Counted from the first letter of the stretch, positions 46,361-56,283 are shown. The stretch: DNA of 62,113 nucleotides from Betaproteobacteria bacterium (GCA_016720425.1 JADKKQ010000011.1:1-62113); one strand, 5' to 3'. The notes: generated from the letters alone by a model not told the origin. Program-made: numbers and translations.

Positions 46361-46450
46361 GGAAGGTTGGCAGAGCGGTCTAATGCACCGGACTTGAAAT
46401 CCGGCGTGTCGGCAACGGCACCGTGAGTTCGAATCTCACACCTTCCGCCA
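46361..46450 (+). tRNA. serT: tRNA-Ser (anticodon UGA)
   Basis: This is a complete class II tRNA of 90 bases including the encoded CCA. The acceptor stem GGAAGGT pairs with ACCTTCC, the anticodon stem CCGGA/TCCGG encloses CTTGAAA with TGA in the centre, a long variable arm follows (GTGTCGGCAACGGCAC), and GTGAG-TTCGAAT-CTCAC is the T arm. Its last seven bases begin the left direct repeat of the adjoining island, making it the integration target. Confidence 0.95.
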
Positions 46451-46653
46451 GATGTCCCGCCGGTGTCGACGCGGGCGAATGTCGAAACACGGTCGCGACG
46501 CCGACCACTCGCCTGAAGGCCCTTCGCAGCCGCGAAGCCCCGCGATGATCGCGGCGCTTCGCAGGATCGCCGCACCGCTGCGGCTTCACTTCGTCGCGTC
46601 ACCGCAACGCGTGCCGGTGTGAGGTTGCCGCGTCAGGGCATCGCCGCCGAGAG
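46444..46653 (+). repeat. Left direct repeat of the tRNA-Ser island (attL region)
   Basis: This 210-base imperfect direct repeat has a second copy at 58994-59206. The first 47 bases are identical except for one substitution; a one-base G-run difference follows, and similarity continues to CCGACCACT, is weak in the middle, and is strong again over ATCGCGGCGCTTCGCA, CGCGTGCCGGTGT and GCATCGCCGCCGAGAG. The repeat starts within the tRNA-Ser 3' end (TCCGCCA), as expected for a site-specific integration. It includes the region just upstream of the integrase gene. Confidence 0.8.
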
Positions 46654-47848
46654 GAAATCGGGCGGCGAAGCCCGGACGAGGCCGAAGCGCCTGCACGATT
46701 CGGAAGGGCTCTATCTGGAAATTGCCCCGAGCGGCGGCAAGTGGTGGCGGCTCAAGTACCGCGTCGGAGGCAAGGAAAAGCGGCTCTCGCTCGGCGTGTA
46801 CCCAGAAGTTTCGTTGGCAAAGGCACGCGGCCGCCGCAATGCCGCGCGTGACCTGCTGGCGGACGGCATTGACCCGAGCGAGCAACGCAAGGCCGAAAAG
46901 CAAGCAGCAGCCGGCCGCGCTGCCAACAGTTTCGAGGCCGTCGCGCGCGAGTGGTACGGCAAGCAAGCGCATATCTGGGTGCCGCATCACGCGGCAGACG
47001 TATTACGCCGACTCGAATCGAACCTGTTTCCCGAGATTGGCGACAAACCGATTGCCGAGATCACGGCACCGATGCTGTTGGCGGCGGTGCGAAAGATCGA
47101 ACATCGCGGTGCCTATGACTTGGCGCACCGGGTCTTGCAGGTATCAGGGCAAGTGTTCCGCTACGGCGTCGCCACCGGACGGTGCGAACGCGATCCTGCT
47201 CCCGACCTGCGCGGGGCGCTTACCCCGCACAAGGGCAAGCATCAGGCCGCTGTGACTCCCAATGAGCTGCCGGCGCTGCTGCGGGCCATTGATGGGTACG
47301 GCGATGTGGGCGACAAGCTGACCGGCCATGCCCTTCGCCTGCTGGCATTGACCTTCGTCCGCACCAACGAGCTGATTGGTGCCGAGTGGCGTGAAATCGA
47401 CCTGGACAGCGCCGTGTGGGTCATCCCGGCGACGCGCATGAAGATGAAAACCGAGCACGTCGTGCCACTCTCCCGGCAGGCCGTCGAGATTCTGCACGAA
47501 CTGCGCGCCGTAGGCGGCGGGAGCCGGTACGTTCTCCCCGGCCGCAATCCGGACAAGCCCATATCGAACAATACGATGCTGTTCGCACTGTACCGCCTCG
47601 GCTACAAGGGCAAAATGACGGGGCATGGCTTCCGCGCCGTGGCGTCCACGATCCTGAACGAAGCGGGCTTTCGGGCCGACGTCATCGAACGCCAGTTGGC
47701 GCATTGCGAGCGCAACGAAATTCGCGGCGCGTACAACAGGGCCGAATACCTGCCCGAGCGTCGAAAGTTGATGCAGCAATGGGCGGACATGCTCGCCGCG
47801 CTGGCACAGGGGGCGCAGGTAATCCCGTTGCAGCGCAAGACGAAGTGA
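46619..47848 (+). CDS. Tyrosine recombinase, P4-type integrase
   Basis: This 409-residue frame from GTG 46619 contains a DUF4102 arm-binding domain (from RPKRLHDSEGLYLEIAPSGG, about 22-41), the core-binding SAM-like domain (about 103-190) and a catalytic domain with Arg in FVRTNELIGAEW, the H-x-x-R box in MTGHGFRAVAST, and the final His and Tyr in LAHCERNEIRGAYNRAEY. All catalytic residues are present. The first 20 residues do not resemble P4 integrases; a frame with AAKPG is nearby, so the true start may be lost by a small indel. It lies next to tRNA-Ser, as this family does. Confidence 0.88.
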   Translation: MRLPRQGIAAERKSGGEARTRPKRLHDSEGLYLEIAPSGGKWWRLKYRVGGKEKRLSLGVYPEVSLAKARGRRNAARDLLADGIDPSEQRKAEKQAAAGRAANSFEAVAREWYGKQAHIWVPHHAADVLRRLESNLFPEIGDKPIAEITAPMLLAAVRKIEHRGAYDLAHRVLQVSGQVFRYGVATGRCERDPAPDLRGALTPHKGKHQAAVTPNELPALLRAIDGYGDVGDKLTGHALRLLALTFVRTNELIGAEWREIDLDSAVWVIPATRMKMKTEHVVPLSRQAVEILHELRAVGGGSRYVLPGRNPDKPISNNTMLFALYRLGYKGKMTGHGFRAVASTILNEAGFRADVIERQLAHCERNEIRGAYNRAEYLPERRKLMQQWADMLAALAQGAQVIPLQRKTK

Positions 47849-48236
47849 CGGAACGGAATCACTGCCGCGTCGAACGTCGGCGGCAGTAGATCGCCTGCTG
47901 CCGGCCACGTGGACGCCAAGTATGGCTGCAATGTCGAGACACCGGTCAGCTCTTTGGTCGCGGTTGGTCAACAGGCGCTCCCTTCTCGGCCATTTCCACC
48001 CGTCGGCGCTGCCGCCCAATTTCCTTCAGAGCGGCCATGCATCAAGCTCAATCAACGGCCAGCCCTACAGCGGTGCCAAGGGCGAACCTCTTCGCGAGGT
48101 GGCGCAGATTTGATCCTGGATTCAGGTGCTGACGCGCACGGGTGAGAAAGCAATGCGGAGCGTGACCGATTGACGCTCCGTTTACCCGCTCTCGGTACTT
48201 CGCGCGGTCTCGACCGGCGCCGCAGCGTTGTTCAGA
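47849..48236. other. Intergenic stretch without recognised gene
   Basis: About 390 bases between the integrase and the glycine-rich protein gene. The short open frames in it overlap each other in conflicting directions and have no ribosome binding site. I see no terminator, repeat or RNA gene here. Confidence 0.5.
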
Positions 48237-48731
48237 TCAACGTCGTCCAGCTCGATTCACGCCGCCGTTCTGGTTGGCGACGCCAGGCCCGTTGGTGCCG
48301 ACGTTGTTGACGCCAACCTCTGGGGCGCCCACGCCGGGATGCACAGCAGCACCGCCGCGATTTCCCGTGGCTCCGGGCTGATTGACTCCTGGGTCCACAA
48401 CGCCGACGCCGGGCGCACCGCCACCGCGGTTTCCCAAGGCGCCCGGCTGGTTGATGCCGGGGTCGACCGCACCGCGACCCGGCGCCCCCACGCCAGGCGT
48501 CACCGCAGCGGCCCTCGCTGCCGGGCGCGCAACGCAGCCTACGGGAACTCCGGGGGACCTGCAGTAGATAGCCTTGGCGGTCGCCGCGTTCGCGGCCGCA
48601 GCCGGTGCCGCAGTGCGTACCACGCAGCCTGCGGGGATGCCCGGTGCAGTGCAGTAAACCACGGCGGCGTTGGCGGCTCCAACAAAATAACCTGCGGCAA
48701 TAGCCAGCAGCAACGCAGATGTCTTCAGCAT
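48237..48731 (-). CDS. Secreted glycine-rich repeat protein
   Basis: The 164-residue product has a signal peptide (about 1-22, ending ANA-A). Two copies of a short cysteine motif follow: VYCTAPGIPAGCVVR (about 24-38) and IYCRSPGVPVGCVAR (about 55-69). The rest is Gly/Pro/Asn-rich, with repeats of the type VDPGINQPGALGNRGG and VDPGVNQPGATGNRGG and variants PGVGAPG. It is probably exported and flexible. I know no function. It is the last gene of the minus-strand cassette, 34 bases after the channel gene. Confidence 0.65.
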   Translation of the reverse strand: MLKTSALLLAIAAGYFVGAANAAVVYCTAPGIPAGCVVRTAAPAAAANAATAKAIYCRSPGVPVGCVARPAARAAAVTPGVGAPGRGAVDPGINQPGALGNRGGGAPGVGVVDPGVNQPGATGNRGGAAVHPGVGAPEVGVNNVGTNGPGVANQNGGVNRAGRR

Positions 48732-48765
48732 TTCGTACTCCTTTCATGATTGGGCACGACACCGG

Positions 48766-49764
48766 TCATTCGCTCTTCAGGCGGCGCGAACCTTCGATGA
48801 GCGGGTGCCACCCGTAGACGAGCGAGATCTGGAAGACGTCCATTTTCAGATCGCCGGGGCCGTTGTCGTTGATGGTCGACTTGTAGCCGAACGTGAGGCC
48901 CAGGTTGCCGTTGACCTGGTAGCCGAGCGTCAGCCCGACGCCCAGGTTGTTGAGTTTCTCCCCGGCGACGCCATTGATGGTCGCCTTCCCACCGCTGTAC
49001 CAGACCATGTCGAGCGCGCCCCAGAAGTGCTCGGTGAAGTCGCGCGTCAGGTGTGCGTCAAGCTGGAACATCGGATCGGTCTTCAGCGTCTGGCCGACGT
49101 AGTCGGTGTTGTTGCCGAAGATCCAGACGGCGGGCAGGAATTCGAGCGTCGTGCGCCGGCCCGGCACCCAATCGCCGAGCTGCCAGACGACAGGCATGCC
49201 CACGCGGCCGTACCAGCGGTTCTGGCCGATGTTCAGCGGCTGGCTGCTGTCGTACTCGCCGATCGGCAGCGCCAGATCGGCGAGCAGGTCGACCGAGAGG
49301 CCCGGCTCGTAGCGCAAGGCGTCGGGAATGTTCTTCTGGGCCTTCGGGCCCAGGATGTTGAGGTTGAACTCGAGCATCGGATCGCCGAACCCGCTGCTGG
49401 TCTGAGCGAAGGTCCTGCCCGCCACGGTCACCTCGCCCGACACGCGGCCCATCGGCACAAGGATCGCCGCCATGGCCGAACGATCGAACAGGGAAAACGT
49501 GTGCGCGTACCCCATGATCGCCATCGTCGCGTCGAAGTTCGCACCCGGCGTCACGGTGAGCGCCGGATCGAACGGGTTCGTGTTGCCGCTGATCGAGTTG
49601 ATGATCAGCGGCACCGCATTGCCGTCCGACAGCGACTTCCAATAGAAGCGAGCCGGGACCTGCGCCAAGGCCTGCGTCCCGCCGAGCAAGCCCGTCGCGA
49701 AGATCGTTGCAACCATCCATCGCGCCCATGCCACCGGCTTCGTAGGTCCTGCGTCGTTGTTCAT
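48766..49764 (-). CDS. Outer-membrane channel of the MetA phenol-degradation (COG4313) family
   Basis: The 332-residue product has a signal peptide (about 1-35, ending ALAQ) and then a beta-barrel built of alternating strands with aromatic girdles (DVFQISLVYGWHPLIEG at the C-terminus; PMLEFNLNILGPKA; RYEPGLSVDLLADLALPIGE). The pattern PARFYWKSLSDGNAVP is typical of the phenol MetA degradation group, barrels found in operons for aromatic compound breakdown. It lies 41 bases after the sulfatase on the same strand. Probably an uptake channel for the cassette's substrate (inferred). Confidence 0.85.
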   Translation of the reverse strand: MNNDAGPTKPVAWARWMVATIFATGLLGGTQALAQVPARFYWKSLSDGNAVPLIINSISGNTNPFDPALTVTPGANFDATMAIMGYAHTFSLFDRSAMAAILVPMGRVSGEVTVAGRTFAQTSSGFGDPMLEFNLNILGPKAQKNIPDALRYEPGLSVDLLADLALPIGEYDSSQPLNIGQNRWYGRVGMPVVWQLGDWVPGRRTTLEFLPAVWIFGNNTDYVGQTLKTDPMFQLDAHLTRDFTEHFWGALDMVWYSGGKATINGVAGEKLNNLGVGLTLGYQVNGNLGLTFGYKSTINDNGPGDLKMDVFQISLVYGWHPLIEGSRRLKSE

Positions 49765-49805
49765 GATTCGTCGTCCCAATTGATGAAATTTCGGATCGCC
49801 GGAAC

Positions 49806-51652
49806 TCAGGGCTTCGGGTCGGCCAGCAAATCCTTGGGTGGCACGAACTGTCGCTTGTAGATGAGCGGCGGGTAGCCGGGATCGTCCGGCGTGCGTGGCG
49901 GCAGCTGGTCCTCCAGCGTCTCGAACGTGGAGCGACTGGGCAGCACCACGTTGTTGGCCCTCACATAGCCGTCCGACAGCGTCAAGAGCGCCCGCACCTT
50001 GTCCGGGTTTTCGGCGGCGAGATCCTTGCGCTCGACGGGATCGGTCGCAAGGTTGAAGAGTTCCCAGGCTGCCTTGCCGTAGGGTTTGTACTGCCAGCGC
50101 AGCTTCCAGTCGCCCTGGCGCAGCGCCCGGTTGCCGAAGAGTTCCCACGCGAGAAAATCCTGTCCCGTCCGTGGCGAATCCACCTTGCCCGCCAGCATCG
50201 GGCCCCAGGACTTGCCCATGAGTGCAGGGAGTTCGCGCCCGTCCAGCGTTGCCGGATAGCGCGTGCCCGCGATCTCCAGCAGGGTCGGCATGAGGTCGGC
50301 CACATGCATGAGCCCCTGGTTGAGGCTCCCTTTGGTCCGCGCGACGCCCGGTCCACTGACGATGAGCGCGTTCCGGATGCCGCCTTCAGCCAGCCAGCCC
50401 TTGTACTGGCTGAACGGCGTCATCGACACCTGCGCCCACATCGGGCCGTACCCGACGTAGGAGCCCGGGTCGCCCCACGCATTGATATGGGTCTGCGACC
50501 AGTTGATCGCCGCGAAGAGGTAGTCGCGCGTGCCGGGCGTGCCGGCGATCATCTTGAAGAGGTCGGTGCCCTCGGCGCCGTTGTCGCCGAACACGATGAA
50601 GATCGTGTTCTCGTACTCGCCGATTTGCTTCAGGTGGTCGATGAGCCGCCCGATGTGGAAATCGAGGTTCTCCACCATGCCGGCGTAGAGCTCCATCTTC
50701 TTGCCGAGGATCGCCCGGCTCGCCGGCGCCAGCACGATGGGGTCGGGCACGAACCACATGCGCTCGGCGAGCTGCGTGCCTGCGGGCATGATGCCGAGTT
50801 CGACCTGTCGCTTCAGTCGTTCCTGCCGCACGGCGTCCCAGCCCTTGTCATACTCGCCGACGTGGCGCGAGCGCCACTCCTTCGGCAGGTGGTACGGGTC
50901 GTGCGGCGCCTGATGGGCCACGTAGGCGAAGAAGGGCTTGCCGTCGCCACGGTTGGCATCGATGTAGCCGATCAGCTTGTCGGTGTAGGTCTTCGTCGCG
51001 TAGTAGTCCTTGGGAAGGCTCGTCAGATAGCGACCGTCCTCGGTGAAGACCGACTGCGGCGATGCAGCGGTGAAGTTCGTCATGTCCCAGTAGCTGCCCG
51101 CGCCGTCGAGCAGCGAGAAGTCGCGCTCGAATCCGCGCGCGGCCGGGGATCTGGTCCGGGGCCTTGCCGAGGTGCCACTTGCCGACCATGTAGGTGTGAT
51201 AGCCGGCGCCGCGGAGCAGTTGCGGCAGCGTGACGACCCGATTGTTGAGGTAAGCCCTCGTAGCCGACTGCGCCGCGCTGGTTGGGGGCGGTCCACTCGT
51301 CCATGTTGCCCAGGCCGTTCAGGTGCGTGTCGACGCCGGTCAGCAGCATGGCGCGCGTGGGCGAGCAGCTCGCGTGCGTGTAGAAGTTGGAAAAGCGCAC
51401 GCCGTCGTTGGCCAGCGAATCGAGGTTCGGCGTCTTGATCTCGCTGCCGAACGATCCCAAGTCGGAATAGCCCAGGTCGTCGCCGAGGATGACGACGATG
51501 TTTGGCCGGCGAGGCGCGTCGGTGGCGTCGGCTATTGAGGGCGTGCCAATCGACGCGAAGACGCCGGCGATGCCCAACGCCATCAATAGTGGTCTCAGCC
51601 TGCCCGGCTTCATAGCTTTGCCAGGCAATGGGTACTGCAGCACGTTATTCAT
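49806..51652 (-). pseudogene. Arylsulfatase (formylglycine type) with two reading-frame breaks
   Basis: Read across frames this is a full sulfatase of about 615 residues with a signal peptide (about 14-43). ATG 51652 has GGAG at good spacing. N-terminal NIVVILGDDLGYSDLG and SCSPTRAMLLTG (CxPxR: Cys becomes formylglycine) lie in one frame. The piece with MVGKWHLGKAPDQIP lies in a second, and the rest, from RGFERDFSLLDGAG onward to the stop at 49806, in a third. The breaks, near 51250 (an extra A in GGTAAGCC) and 51150 (GGGG), are one-base steps in homopolymers, so error is possible. The downstream 443 residues include IVFGDNGAEGTD with metal ligands. Confidence 0.8.
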
Positions 51653-51678
51653 TGCCAACTCCATCCTGTATCCCTGCA

Positions 51679-52695
51679 TCAGAATTCCACCTCGATTCCA
51701 CGCGCTTTCGCGACTTCGTATATCGAATTGAAAGTATTTGCCGTATCCGACGGCGCGTGCATAAGCTCATTGCGGAATTCCCGATACGCGCTCTCGACGT
51801 TCGCGAACAGACGCGCCGGGCTTCGCCACTCTCGATAGGGTCCGAATTCGATCCGTTTGGCGGCCTCCAGGGCATTTAGGCCCCTGCGCGAAGCACCGCC
51901 TCGACTCCTCGCGCACGTATTCGAGGTACGCCTTTAGCTCCATCGCACCTTCAATCCCGCACAGCGGGCCGTGCCCGGGAACGATGACTTCCGGATCGAG
52001 CCAGAGGATGAGGTCGAGGGCCTGCAGCCATTTCGTGCTGGTGCCATGCCAGCCCATGGGCGTGCACTGACGGAAGACCACGTCTCCGGCAAAGACAACC
52101 CCTTCCGCGGGCACGTGAACAATCGTGTCCCCGACCCGGTGGCATGGCCCGACAGAGATCATGTGAACCTCCAAGCCTTCGAGATCAAGCGCACGAATCG
52201 TTCGTCGAACAGCGTCGCCGGAAGCGCCGGCTCGATCCCGTCGAAGTCGTAGTCCTGCCGCAGCTGCCTACCGATTGCTAGTACGCCCGGACGGGTTGCC
52301 CTGAGCATTAGACGAGAGAGCAAGCCGTCGAAGCCACCGAGCAGCTTTTGAATTCCCTCGGGGTGGCAGCCTGCATCATGCGGTCCGGCACCGTTCGATG
52401 CGCGATAATCTCGGCGCCCGAAAAGACCTGGTTGCCCCACACATGGTCACCGCTCTCGTTGGTATTGACCACGCGCTTCGGCACGCCCTGCCAGATGCTG
52501 CCGAACAACTCAGCCATTCGACGCGCGTGGGACAGGTCAGATTGCGTGTCGACGAGGGGGCGCCGCGTCCGAAGTATCGACTTGCGTTTCGATGAACAAT
52601 TGAAGTCTGGCAACGGCACCGTGAATACCAGCTGATCCGGACCGGAGCCTCTGCCTCGCTGGAACTACAGCCACTGCTACACTTTCCCGACTTGG
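51679..52695 (-). pseudogene. MBL-fold hydrolase with several frame breaks
   Basis: Pieces of one metallo-beta-lactamase-fold protein lie in different minus-strand frames: TVPLPDFN and PLVDTQSDLSHARRMAELF, the metal-site region VNTNESGDHVWGNQVFSGAE (NESGDH in place of the usual HxHxDH), a spacer around LFDERFV, then MISVGPCHRVGDTIVHVPAE, VVFAGDVVFRQCTPMGWHGT and VIVPGHGPLCG. The ending runs from LNALEAAKRIEFGPYREW to VAKARGIEVEF, with its stop at 51679-51681. At least three indels separate them, one in the G run near 51880. The gene precedes the sulfatase by 26 bases and heads the cassette. Confidence 0.72.
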
Positions 52696-52732
52696 CACGT
52701 AGTCGTCTATCGGAATTCCGCAGAACGCATTC

Positions 52733-53731
52733 GTGAAGCACCCTCCGTTCACCAGCACACAGCCTGCAGTTTCGGTCGTCGAGATCAGCGATCCCACGGC
52801 GGTTGGCGCCGGTATTGAGCTGATCGAGCAGGATGCTGTACAGCTCCAGGAGATGTCGCTTCGGGCGCGCCGAGTGATTGTTCGTCTCGGGGCGTCTGCG
52901 GTCGTTTTCTATTCGACCAACCGTCGCGTGCGGACGCGCACGAGCGCCCGCAAGGGCCTGCTTGCTTACGTCATGTTTGGACCAAAATCGAGCGGGACTG
53001 TGAACGGACTACCGGTGAGCGCAGGCTTGATGCTCGCGGCAGCGCCCGATTCGGAGGCCATCTTTGTAGCCGACGCCGGGTACGAGAGCATTACGTTTCT
53101 GCTTTCGCCAGACGAGATCCGTGCGCATCTCACGGCCCGCCAGCGCGAAAGCGAGTTTCGTGTGCCGCGCGGCGTGGAATCGCTGCAGGTCGACCGCGAT
53201 AGTGCTAGGAAGCTATTCGAGTGGGGCAAGCGACTGGTGGATACTGCCGCACGGCAACCGGCACTTTTCAACGAGCGAGAGACGGAACGGAACGCGGCCC
53301 ACGTCGAGTTGGTCGAGCTTCTATTGGGAGTCCTTGGCGGGGCACACGACTTCGAGCCTAGCCAGAGCGACCGGAACCGGCAGGCGCAGACTCTCATCGT
53401 CAAGATCGCCGAAGAGTTTGCCTTGTCGCAATCCGATGATCACCTCTACGTCAGCGACCTGTGCAAGGTCGCCGGAGTGAGCGAGCGCACCCTGGAGTAC
53501 GCATTCAAGGCGGTCATGCGATTGACACCGGTGACCTACCTGATCCGACTCCGATTGCACCGCGTGCGCCGGGTGCTCCTGGCAGCGACTCAGGGATCAA
53601 CCACGGTGTCCACCGAGGCGCTCAACTGGGGCTTCTGGCACTTCGGCGAGTTCTCGCGCGCCTACAAGGACTGCTTCGGTGAACTGCCGTCGGACACCCT
53701 GCGACGAAAGCCGGGAGAGCTGCAGACGTGA
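52733..53731 (+). CDS. AraC-family transcriptional regulator
   Basis: The 332-residue product starts at GTG 52733. The N-terminal part (about 20-190) is a cupin-like ligand domain of the kind fused to AraC DNA-binding domains. The C-terminal two helix-turn-helix units are at about 222-325: LYVSDLCKVAGVSERTLEYA and NWGFWHFGEFSRAYKDCFGE, with PVTYLIRLRLHRVRRVLLA between. It is divergent from the MBL-sulfatase-channel genes, whose promoter lies in the region just before it, so it most likely controls them in response to a small molecule. Unlike its neighbours its frame is unbroken. Confidence 0.85.
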   Translation: MKHPPFTSTQPAVSVVEISDPTAVGAGIELIEQDAVQLQEMSLRARRVIVRLGASAVVFYSTNRRVRTRTSARKGLLAYVMFGPKSSGTVNGLPVSAGLMLAAAPDSEAIFVADAGYESITFLLSPDEIRAHLTARQRESEFRVPRGVESLQVDRDSARKLFEWGKRLVDTAARQPALFNERETERNAAHVELVELLLGVLGGAHDFEPSQSDRNRQAQTLIVKIAEEFALSQSDDHLYVSDLCKVAGVSERTLEYAFKAVMRLTPVTYLIRLRLHRVRRVLLAATQGSTTVSTEALNWGFWHFGEFSRAYKDCFGELPSDTLRRKPGELQT

Positions 53732-54946
53732 ATCGTGGCGCCGACGCTGCGTAGACGCGGCAATAATGCAATCGGACCACGGAGGGAAACCCTAAGCAGC
53801 AATGCGCTGCCGCCCACTGCATTCAGTCCGGAGTCCTCGCCCGGCATACGTTGCACGGCCGGCCAGTGGACAACACTTGAGGACTGCGTGCTCTGAACGT
53901 CAGCTTTCAGAGCCTTGGATGACAGCTTCCGGGTTGCTCGAACTTCTGCAACGGGTCGATCGCGCCCATTGCCTCCCCGTGACTGAGCGACCGGTGTCAG
54001 GATGCAGCGGACCTCCGACGGTAGACCTTGATCGTCCAAAGAGGGCCGGTCAGTGCCGCTCATGCAGGCGCGCCGACGCCGCCCATGGTCGGACGCTCAA
54101 GAGACCGCAGATGCAGGCCTTCATTTTCCGGTGGACATCGACGGCGTTGTGGGCGACAGTGCGCCCGATGCCGTCCTAGCCGGGCGGCGCTCCTATTGGT
54201 TTGTTGCAGCACGCCGGGCCACGCCAGGCCGGATTGACGCTCCTCACGCGTCGCCCCTTGCCGAGCGATCGGCGCCGAATGCCGTCCTGCCTCTGAAAGA
54301 CGGCGGGCTCTCCCGGGCCTGAGGTTCAGTCGGAAAGCTCGCTGCGGCAGGTTGGGCAATGCCGCAACATCGTTAAGCCTTGCCGCAGCCGCAACCGGCA
54401 CTACGCGGTGCGGTACCGGGTTCCATTTTCGGGCGTCCCCGCCCGGGTTCGCCCGCGATCGCGCTCCCGTCTGTCTCCCCTGACCGACCGGCGCGGCCCG
54501 TCGCCAATCGCGTGCCGCGTTCCCGTGCTGTGCACGCGATCGACGCGGCCCCTGCGCCAACAACACATTATTCATGTGCCAGCGCGCGTCGTTACTTAGC
54601 GGCGGAGCCGGTAGTGACGACGCTGATCCGATCCTGCTCCGACATGGAGTTGCGGTAAGCCGTTGGCGCAGGTGACATCCCCGCGATGGGCCCCCGACCC
54701 ATCGTCATCGCTGTTGGGCCGTGCAATGCGGGCCTGTCGTCATGCTCCGCACCTTGCGGGCGTCAAGAAGCGCCGCCACGGCGTCCCCAGCGAACCCTGG
54801 GTCAAGGGTCTGAATCGATGCAGCGACTCTGCCCAGGAGCGACATCGACGCCGAGTACCGCGTGCCGCGGTGGCCTGGCAACGAAAACGGCACAAACGGG
54901 AGTGGTGTCCCGACGTCCCTTGTAAATCCTGGCCCGCCCAGGCGCG
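53732..54946. other. Stretch of about 1.2 kb without recognised gene
   Basis: Overlapping short frames occur on both strands, none with a family I know or a convincing ribosome binding site. Base use looks like decayed coding DNA rather than intergenic sequence. The longest, a minus frame at 54060-54575, is Arg-rich in the way antisense frames of GC-rich DNA often are. No repeat or RNA gene is seen. Confidence 0.4.
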
Positions 54947-55650
54947 GTGAGACGAAAGCATGTAGCAAAGCTGGTGGAGCGCTGGACCGCCGAGGGGTTG
55001 AGCCCAGGCACGGTCAAGAATCGCATGACCGAACTGCGCTGGTGGGCGGAGAAGATCGGCAAGCCCAACGTCGTGGCCAAGAGCAACGACGTCTACGGCA
55101 TTCCCGATCGCCGCTACGTCACCAACGTCAGCAAAGCCCGCCCATTGACTGCCGGCGACCTCGCGCAGGTCGCCGACCCGTACCCTGGGTATCCCCCTCC
55201 AACTGCAGGCGGCGTCTATCTGGTGGCGAAGAGTCGCTCAAGATCCAGCTGGCCTGGGCGGACCGTGGCGACCGGCCTGTGCCCGCGACAGCTTGGACCA
55301 AAGGCGGTCATGCCTGGCGAGATCCCGATCCGCCATGTCGAGCAACGCCAAGTCCTGGACGAAAGGCGCGTCGCCGGCAGGGGCAGCCTGATTCCGGCTG
55401 ACCGAGTTGCTGCAGCAGCTGCGCTGCTTCGAGTACCAGTGCGATCGGGCCGGCATCCACCGGGCCCATGGTCACCGCCACCAGTACGCCCAGGAGCGCC
55501 ACTGAGCAACTGGCTGGTCGAAGTTACGCCGGCGGACCCTGCTCGAGAGCCCACGCGAGCAGAAGAGCATCGATCGCGAGGCACGGCTGACCATCAGTCG
55601 CGAGCCCGGGCATGAGCGCGAGCAGGTCACGGCGATCTATTGCGGTCGGT
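54947..55650 (+). pseudogene. Decayed tyrosine recombinase of another integrative element
   Basis: Sections in different frames fit one phage-type integrase (the SAM-like plus Integrase_1 group). The first is RRKHVAKLVERWTAEGLSPG, TVKNRMTELRWWAEKIGKPN and VYGIPDRRYVTNVSKARPLT. A break follows, then GGEESLKIQLAWADRGDRP and AWTKGG in a second frame, then EIPIRHVEQRQVLDERRVAG with RGSLIP, then QCDRAGIHRAHGHRHQYAQ in a third, then DREARLTISREPGHEREQVT ending YCGR. At least four indels and an in-frame stop break it. It is a different family from the P4 integrase at 46619, so it belonged to another mobile element. Confidence 0.75.
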
Positions 55651-56283
55651 AGCAGTCCGTCCAACGTTCGTTGCGCGTTGTTCAAGCGCGATTGGCGCGA
55701 TGACTCAGGATTGGCTTCAAGAGCAACCGGCGATGCGTAACGTGCATCGGTCGGGCGGACTCGCTGGCCCGCGTAACATCGAGACTCCGTTCTGCAAGCG
55801 TCGCGCGATCTTGGCGTTGGTTCCGCCGCGGCAACGTAAATCCGCTCAGCCTTCAGTCCTCGGCCCGGGCGCGACGTCGCTGGCGTCGCCGGTAGATCTG
55901 CACGACCACCCTGAACCATCGTTCTGGCCTGCATCGCGCATCGTCGAACGCCCTTGACAGATTCGGGAGCCCGTGGAAACCACCTGGCTTGACGCGGTCG
56001 ATGAATTCCTTCCGGTATCCGAATCACGCTTCCGCTGTCAGGAACTCTCATCGCTCCCCAAACGCTTTCGACGCTGCTGCACGAGGTGAAATCCGTACAA
56101 GACGGCCCGGGTAGCAGGGTCGCCGCGGTGACGGACACCTGCCATAGCGCGGCGTGACGTCCCGGGCGTGTTGGAGGCGGTCGTGCGCTTTTGTGGCTTC
56201 ATCGAGATCCTGATCTGGCGCGAAGTCGGCGCCGTCGTGTGGAATGATTCCTTGCGTTCAGCAAACGACCACGAAGGAACCAC
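55651..56283. other. Stretch of about 630 bases without recognised gene
   Basis: No frame on either strand has a recognisable family or start. A minus-strand frame (55524-56138) is open through much of it but begins inside the decayed integrase and looks like chance. Probably decayed element DNA. Confidence 0.4.

Noticed and set aside
46380..46602. Minus-strand open frames over tRNA-Ser
   Set aside because: Antisense to the tRNA and to the repeat; such frames are a common false call over tRNA-Ser genes.
51645..51875. Minus-strand 76-residue frame before the sulfatase
   Set aside because: It overlaps the true C-terminal end of the MBL protein in another frame and has no family.
54060..54575. 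171-residue minus frame starting MNNVLL
   Set aside because: No domain, strong Arg/Ala bias and no ribosome binding site; probably chance in decayed DNA.
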